A stretch of DNA of 64,000 nt from JABDBE01 sp963832245 (GTDB lineage: Bacteria; Acidobacteriota; Terriglobia; Terriglobales; Acidobacteriaceae), in assembly GCA_963832245.1 (NCBI GenBank), contig CAWHTG010000004.1:1736001-1800000 (forward strand), given 5' to 3'. Below the pieces are notes generated by a model. It worked only from the letters and a program-made list of their open reading frames with translations. It was not told where the DNA came from and searched no databases. The translations under genes and the position numbers were made by a program. Positions 60,620 through 64,000 of the stretch are shown here, in pieces (the stretch's first letter is position 1; every line of letters begins with the position of its first letter).

Positions 60620-61912
60620 CTACCGGCCGTTGCTATACCAGATCGAACCCGGCGATCGGAAGTTCAGGCCTTCGCCCCAGACCGCTTGCGTCTGGCCCTG
60701 GTTGTCAATGCCGATTGCGAAGTAATCTCCAAATGGAAAGAGGAAGCCTTGGGAGCGAATGTAGCGGTAGCCGGGGACGTAGCTGGAAATCTTCGACTCC
60801 TTCGACCAGGTGGCGCCGCCGTTGGTGGAACTGCGGTAATACATATTCCACAGCGGACGGTTGCGCGTATCCATCCACGCAATCCGCACATCGCCCGCTC
60901 CTCCGGCTGCGATTGCCGGGAAGGCATGCTGCACACTCGATAGTGCAGTCGAAACATTCAGCCGGGGTGACCAGGTATCGCCAGCCGTCGTAGAAGAAGC
61001 AAAATAAATTCGTTGCGGGCTCTTGTCCGTCGCGCCAGAGTTCCATAAAGCGTACAAAGTCCCAGCGGCATCGGAGGTCATGGTGATCTGGGCGCCCAGA
61101 TAACCCCACTCGCAGCGGTAAGTCCCGCAATCCGGAGGCGCGCCGGAGACGTCCATCAGCCGGGTGGCCCACGTTTTTCCGCTGTCCAATGATTTGCTGA
61201 CGTACAAGTTCTCCCGCCCCTTGACGCCATCGCGCTGCGTGTATCCCGCCCAAGCGAGATAAACATAACCGTGCGGATCGACTGTGGCCCCACCAGCCAG
61301 CGCTCGGACCAGTTTCAATTTTGGACTCACATCCGTCGACTGGAATGTAATCCCACCATCGTGCGAAGAGGCGACCCAAATCTTGCCATCGCGGTTGAAG
61401 CCGACGTAAACATCCTGGCCGCGAACGGTAAGCACCGGCTTATCCGCGTCGGTAACTCCGCGGTCGGCCACCATAATCGACCAGCTTTGCCCGAAGTCCA
61501 CCGACTTCGCCACAACCATATCGAGCCTCTTACTCTGAAGCCAGGCCGCATACACGGTCCGGTGATCTAGCGAATCGACTACGATCTGCGGATCATACTG
61601 GCCGGTCCCGGGCGGCGTAATCTCGCGCGGCCGCTGCCAGGTTGCGCCATTGTCGTTGCCGACCACCAGAATCATCGAAGGGAGCGGGCAAGTACGGCAA
61701 CCCGGCACGAGCCCATATTGCGGATAAAGAATGTAGGTGTGGCCAAATCCATCGCTGCTGATGGCGGGTTCCCATTGGTCGCCAACGGTAAAGCCAACCC
61801 GGGCCTGCGGAGTAAACCCTGCCTTCGCGGCAAATGCCGTCGGAACCATCAAGCAGGCAAGCAGGATTGCCAAAGCAAGCCGTGAGATTCCATTGGCGCG
61901 GTGGAAAATCAA
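60620..61912 (-). CDS. Secreted BNR-repeat sialidase-like protein
   Basis: 430 residues. Signal peptide 1-29 (AFAAK). Asp-box repeats (SxDxGxTW) occur at least five times: GNDNGATWQRPREI, SVDFGQSWSIMVAD, SHDGGITFQSTD, SLDSGKTWATRL, STNGGATWSKESKI. The six-bladed propeller is used by sialidases and other glycan-binding or cleaving proteins. The RIP/Arg triad of true sialidases is not obvious by eye, so a binding or non-sialidase role is possible. It lies convergent with the large Cys-rich gene. Confidence 0.85.
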   Translation of the reverse strand: MIFHRANGISRLALAILLACLMVPTAFAAKAGFTPQARVGFTVGDQWEPAISSDGFGHTYILYPQYGLVPGCRTCPLPSMILVVGNDNGATWQRPREITPPGTGQYDPQIVVDSLDHRTVYAAWLQSKRLDMVVAKSVDFGQSWSIMVADRGVTDADKPVLTVRGQDVYVGFNRDGKIWVASSHDGGITFQSTDVSPKLKLVRALAGGATVDPHGYVYLAWAGYTQRDGVKGRENLYVSKSLDSGKTWATRLMDVSGAPPDCGTYRCEWGYLGAQITMTSDAAGTLYALWNSGATDKSPQRIYFASSTTAGDTWSPRLNVSTALSSVQHAFPAIAAGGAGDVRIAWMDTRNRPLWNMYYRSSTNGGATWSKESKISSYVPGYRYIRSQGFLFPFGDYFAIGIDNQGQTQAVWGEGLNFRSPGSIWYSNGR

Positions 61913-62106
61913 GATTACGCAACCTCAGGCGGGCTGGGGGCAAAAGCCGCTAAGGCAATTTATCGCGGAAAACCGGGGTCCGTCAACCGGGAAAGCTATC
62001 GCCGCCAGGATCTTGGATGCAAGAACTGCTGCCCGGGGCATCGTGCCACTTTCCCTGGCCTGCCGCATCCAATAGAATCGCTACACTCTAAAACGGAGTC
62101 ATCCAT

Positions 62107-62583
62107 ATGGCTAAAGCTACTTTTGCCGCAGGCTGTTTCTGGGGAGTCGAAGCTACCTTCCGCCAACTGCCGGGCGTGATCTCGACCCGCGTTGGCTATA
62201 CCGGCGGCGACACTGCGAATCCGACTTATAAAGAAGTCTGCACCGACCGCACCGGACACGCCGAGGCGGTCGAAATCGATTACGATCCCGCCAAGCTTTC
62301 CTACGACAAGCTGCTCGACGTCTTCTGGGAGAATCACGATCCCACGCAACTCAACCGCCAAGGGCCGGACTGGGGCACGCAGTATCGCTCGGCAATCTTC
62401 TTTCATACGCCCGAGCAGGAAACAGCGGCCAAGGCTTCGAAGGAGCGATTAGAAAAATCGCATCGCTTTAGCAAGCCCGTGGTCACGCAGATTGTTCCCG
62501 CGCCCGCGTTCTTTGAAGCCGAGGAGTACCACCAGCAGTATCTGGAAAAGAAGGGTCTCGCGAGCTGCCACATCAAGGCATAG
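62107..62583 (+). CDS. msrA: Peptide methionine sulfoxide reductase A
   Basis: 158 residues. Reduces the S form of methionine sulfoxide in proteins. Catalytic Cys10 in AAGCFWGVEATFRQL. GYTGG, HAEAVEIDYDP, DPTQLNRQGPDWGTQYRSAIF and the resolving Cys near the C-terminus (SCHIKA) complete the MsrA pattern. No MsrB domain is fused. ATG 62107 with a modest ribosome site. A hairpin repeat follows at 62598. Confidence 0.96.
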   Translation: MAKATFAAGCFWGVEATFRQLPGVISTRVGYTGGDTANPTYKEVCTDRTGHAEAVEIDYDPAKLSYDKLLDVFWENHDPTQLNRQGPDWGTQYRSAIFFHTPEQETAAKASKERLEKSHRFSKPVVTQIVPAPAFFEAEEYHQQYLEKKGLASCHIKA

Positions 62584-62597
62584 CGACGATCACGTAG

Positions 62598-62618
62598 CCC
62601 CGGACGCCTCGTCCGGGG
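62598..62618. repeat. GC hairpin repeat after msrA
   Basis: CCCCGGAC-GCCTC-GTCCGGGG, 8-bp perfect stem, 15 nt past the msrA stop and part of a longer mosaic of GC hairpins up to about 62690. May also terminate msrA. Confidence 0.5.
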
Positions 62619-62699
62619 CGTTCCACGCTTGCCCGGGGGTCATCGCGAGGCTGCGGCGCTTGGCGCCGCCGGGCGGATGAGGGCGTCCGCCCCTACATG

Positions 62700-64000
62700 T
62701 TAGTGCATATGCTTCATCAATCCCGGACGTATCCGCACAAAGAGGTGGAACGACACCGGGTTGTTGCCATAGGTCGGATCCAGCACCGCAGGCTTCGAAT
62801 AGAAAGTCACGTCCCCGCCGAATCCAACTTGCCAGTGCTGGTTGTGCACGAGATCGCGCACTCCGCCAAAGGTGTAGGCGCCGATGCGGTACGCCGGATG
62901 AGTCAGCGCCTGCGGAAACAGTTCGTCTTTATCAACCAACTCCAGGCGGGTGTAAGCGTAGTTCCGCTCGAGAAAGTTCAGCGTCGATTCCACCAGGTAG
63001 CTGTTCTGAGTCGTGTCGCTTAGTTCTTTGTGCTTGCGTCCCCAGATCAGCGAAGTTGCCCAGTTTCCATTCCCTAGCTTTCCGCCGGACAACGGGCGGT
63101 TGTATTCGAGCGAGGCCGACTGCCGCCGCTCATTGTTGGGATCGAGCGCCTCGGGATGAAACAGGCGGCCATAGCTGTATTGAGCGGTCCAGTTGCGACT
63201 GGGGGTGGCCGTCGCGCGGAACGACCAGGAATCGAGGGGAGCGAGTTGAATGCTCCAGCGCTCTTCATTCGGTTCGTGTCCATTGAAAGCCGAGCCTTCC
63301 ACTTTAAAGTGGCCCAGCTTGGAAACATCGAAGATGAAGCCCGTGGTCACTACCCCAAAGCTGGTATGCGTAGAATCCTGCAGATGATGGCCGAGCGGCG
63401 CCTCGGGATCCTCCGACGCTGACTGGCGATGCATGTAGGTGACCGGGCCCAGCGCGGGCTCGGCCGACGGGCCTCCATAGAGCAGCCAGGAAACTTTCTC
63501 ATTGATCGGCAGCGTGTATAGAGCAGCCAGCTCGGCAAAAACATTGTGCGGATGCTGATGACCGACCAGCGGCTGGCCGTGATAAGTTTCGCCGGTCTGA
63601 AAAAGCTCGGGGAAACCAGGATGGGGCGAGGTCAGAGACTCCGCTGAAAACATCTGCCGGAGCAAAAGTGTGCCCGAGCCCAGGCGATGCTGTTCCATCG
63701 ACATCAAGTAATTCGTGGATTCCGCCTTGCCCTCCCCGCGTGGCCCACCCTGCTGGTTATAAGTGACGAAGACGGTCCCATGCACCATCAGATCCCAATT
63801 GCCGCGGGTAATCATCCACATCGTCTCCGGGACGGAGGCAGGCTGCCAACTGCTGCCGGAAGAGGCGTGAAACGACGGCATTGACGACACCGTCTCGCCC
63901 ATGTTCATGCCGTGCATAGTCGGTCCGGACTGCGGTTGCCCAGACATTTCCATATTGTGATCGGCGTCTTGGGCCATCGATGAAATGACCAAGACGGCGA
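62700..64000 (-). CDS. Outer-membrane-type beta-rich protein (5' end beyond window)
   Basis: At least 433 codons, with the true start beyond the right edge. The N-terminal part visible (AVLVISSMAQDADHNMEM) is the end of a signal peptide. The rest reads like a surface beta-barrel: WDLMVHGTVFVTYN, GSGTLLLRQMFSAES, then repeated aromatic-rich strands (WTAQYSYGRLFHP, YAYTRLELVDKDELF, YRIGAYTFGGVRDLV) and a final FHLFVRIRPG. Met/His-rich N-terminal (MHGMNMGE) could bind copper. Resembles exported proteins from metal-resistance loci, but the function is not proven. Confidence 0.7.
   Translation of the reverse strand, partial: AVLVISSMAQDADHNMEMSGQPQSGPTMHGMNMGETVSSMPSFHASSGSSWQPASVPETMWMITRGNWDLMVHGTVFVTYNQQGGPRGEGKAESTNYLMSMEQHRLGSGTLLLRQMFSAESLTSPHPGFPELFQTGETYHGQPLVGHQHPHNVFAELAALYTLPINEKVSWLLYGGPSAEPALGPVTYMHRQSASEDPEAPLGHHLQDSTHTSFGVVTTGFIFDVSKLGHFKVEGSAFNGHEPNEERWSIQLAPLDSWSFRATATPSRNWTAQYSYGRLFHPEALDPNNERRQSASLEYNRPLSGGKLGNGNWATSLIWGRKHKELSDTTQNSYLVESTLNFLERNYAYTRLELVDKDELFPQALTHPAYRIGAYTFGGVRDLVHNQHWQVGFGGDVTFYSKPAVLDPTYGNNPVSFHLFVRIRPGLMKHMH

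Noticed and set aside
1..64000. CRISPR arrays
   Set aside because: No regularly spaced direct repeats of 23-50 bp with variable spacers were seen; the only tandem arrays are coding or hairpin repeats.

Overview
The window reads as an Acidobacteriota chromosome, most likely Terriglobia; this is an inference. It rests on an Oar-like TonB-dependent receptor with an N-terminal carboxypeptidase-regulatory domain, an N-terminally extended Hfq-like protein, a LssY_C/PAP2/radical-SAM operon, many small secreted proteins, and short hairpin-forming intergenic repeats.

Layout. 1-6.9 kb: a broken small secreted protein, an MscS channel, an alpha-carbonic anhydrase, a DUF3604 relic, a YceI protein, an IS3-family element with a frameshifted orfB, and a DinB-like protein. 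7.2-12.5 kb: a mobile island, AT-richer in places, with almost every gene on the minus strand. It carries a tyrosine recombinase, an excisionase-like HTH protein, a multiply frameshifted HNH endonuclease, an M41-like HExxH protease, a second HTH protein and a phage-like protein. It ends at a 3' fragment of tRNA-Lys(CTT). Between the protease gene and the second HTH gene lies about 750 nt with no convincing protein but at least eleven helices. Several are GNRA-capped, and several pairs work only on the minus strand. I regard this as a candidate large structured RNA of the general GOLLD/ROOL kind and as the most interesting object in the window. 12.6-33 kb: accessory and regulatory genes, namely an IS66 relic, three Crp/Fnr paralogues (one frameshifted), a NarL-type regulator, AsmA, a GT4 glycosyltransferase next to a GH130 enzyme, peptidoglycan-binding, YtxH, metallothionein-like and small zinc-binding proteins, the LssY_C/PAP2/radical-SAM operon, and an Hfq-like protein. 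33-64 kb: housekeeping and envelope genes: HIT protein, RlpA, CPBP protease, cmk (with a stray copy of its 3' end 2 kb away), an esterase, the TonB receptor, PilZ, a receiver lacking its phospho-acceptor, pruA, a giant GH18-deacetylase-GT2 fusion, a GT39-like membrane enzyme, LolA, serS, pyrD, a sialidase-like BNR protein, msrA, and an outer-membrane-type protein cut by the window end.

How the parts fit. The island looks like a decaying integrative element: the integrase is intact but the HNH gene is broken, and no capsid, portal or tail gene is visible. The sugar genes (GT4+GH130 and the GH18-deacetylase-GT2 fusion) point to extracellular glycan synthesis and turnover. The Crp/Fnr set, YtxH and metallothionein-like genes suggest a stress-response neighbourhood. 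Several frameshifts (IS3 orfB, HNH, IS66, Crp-3, the 39.4-40.7 kb gene) could be real decay or, where they fall in homopolymers, assembly error.
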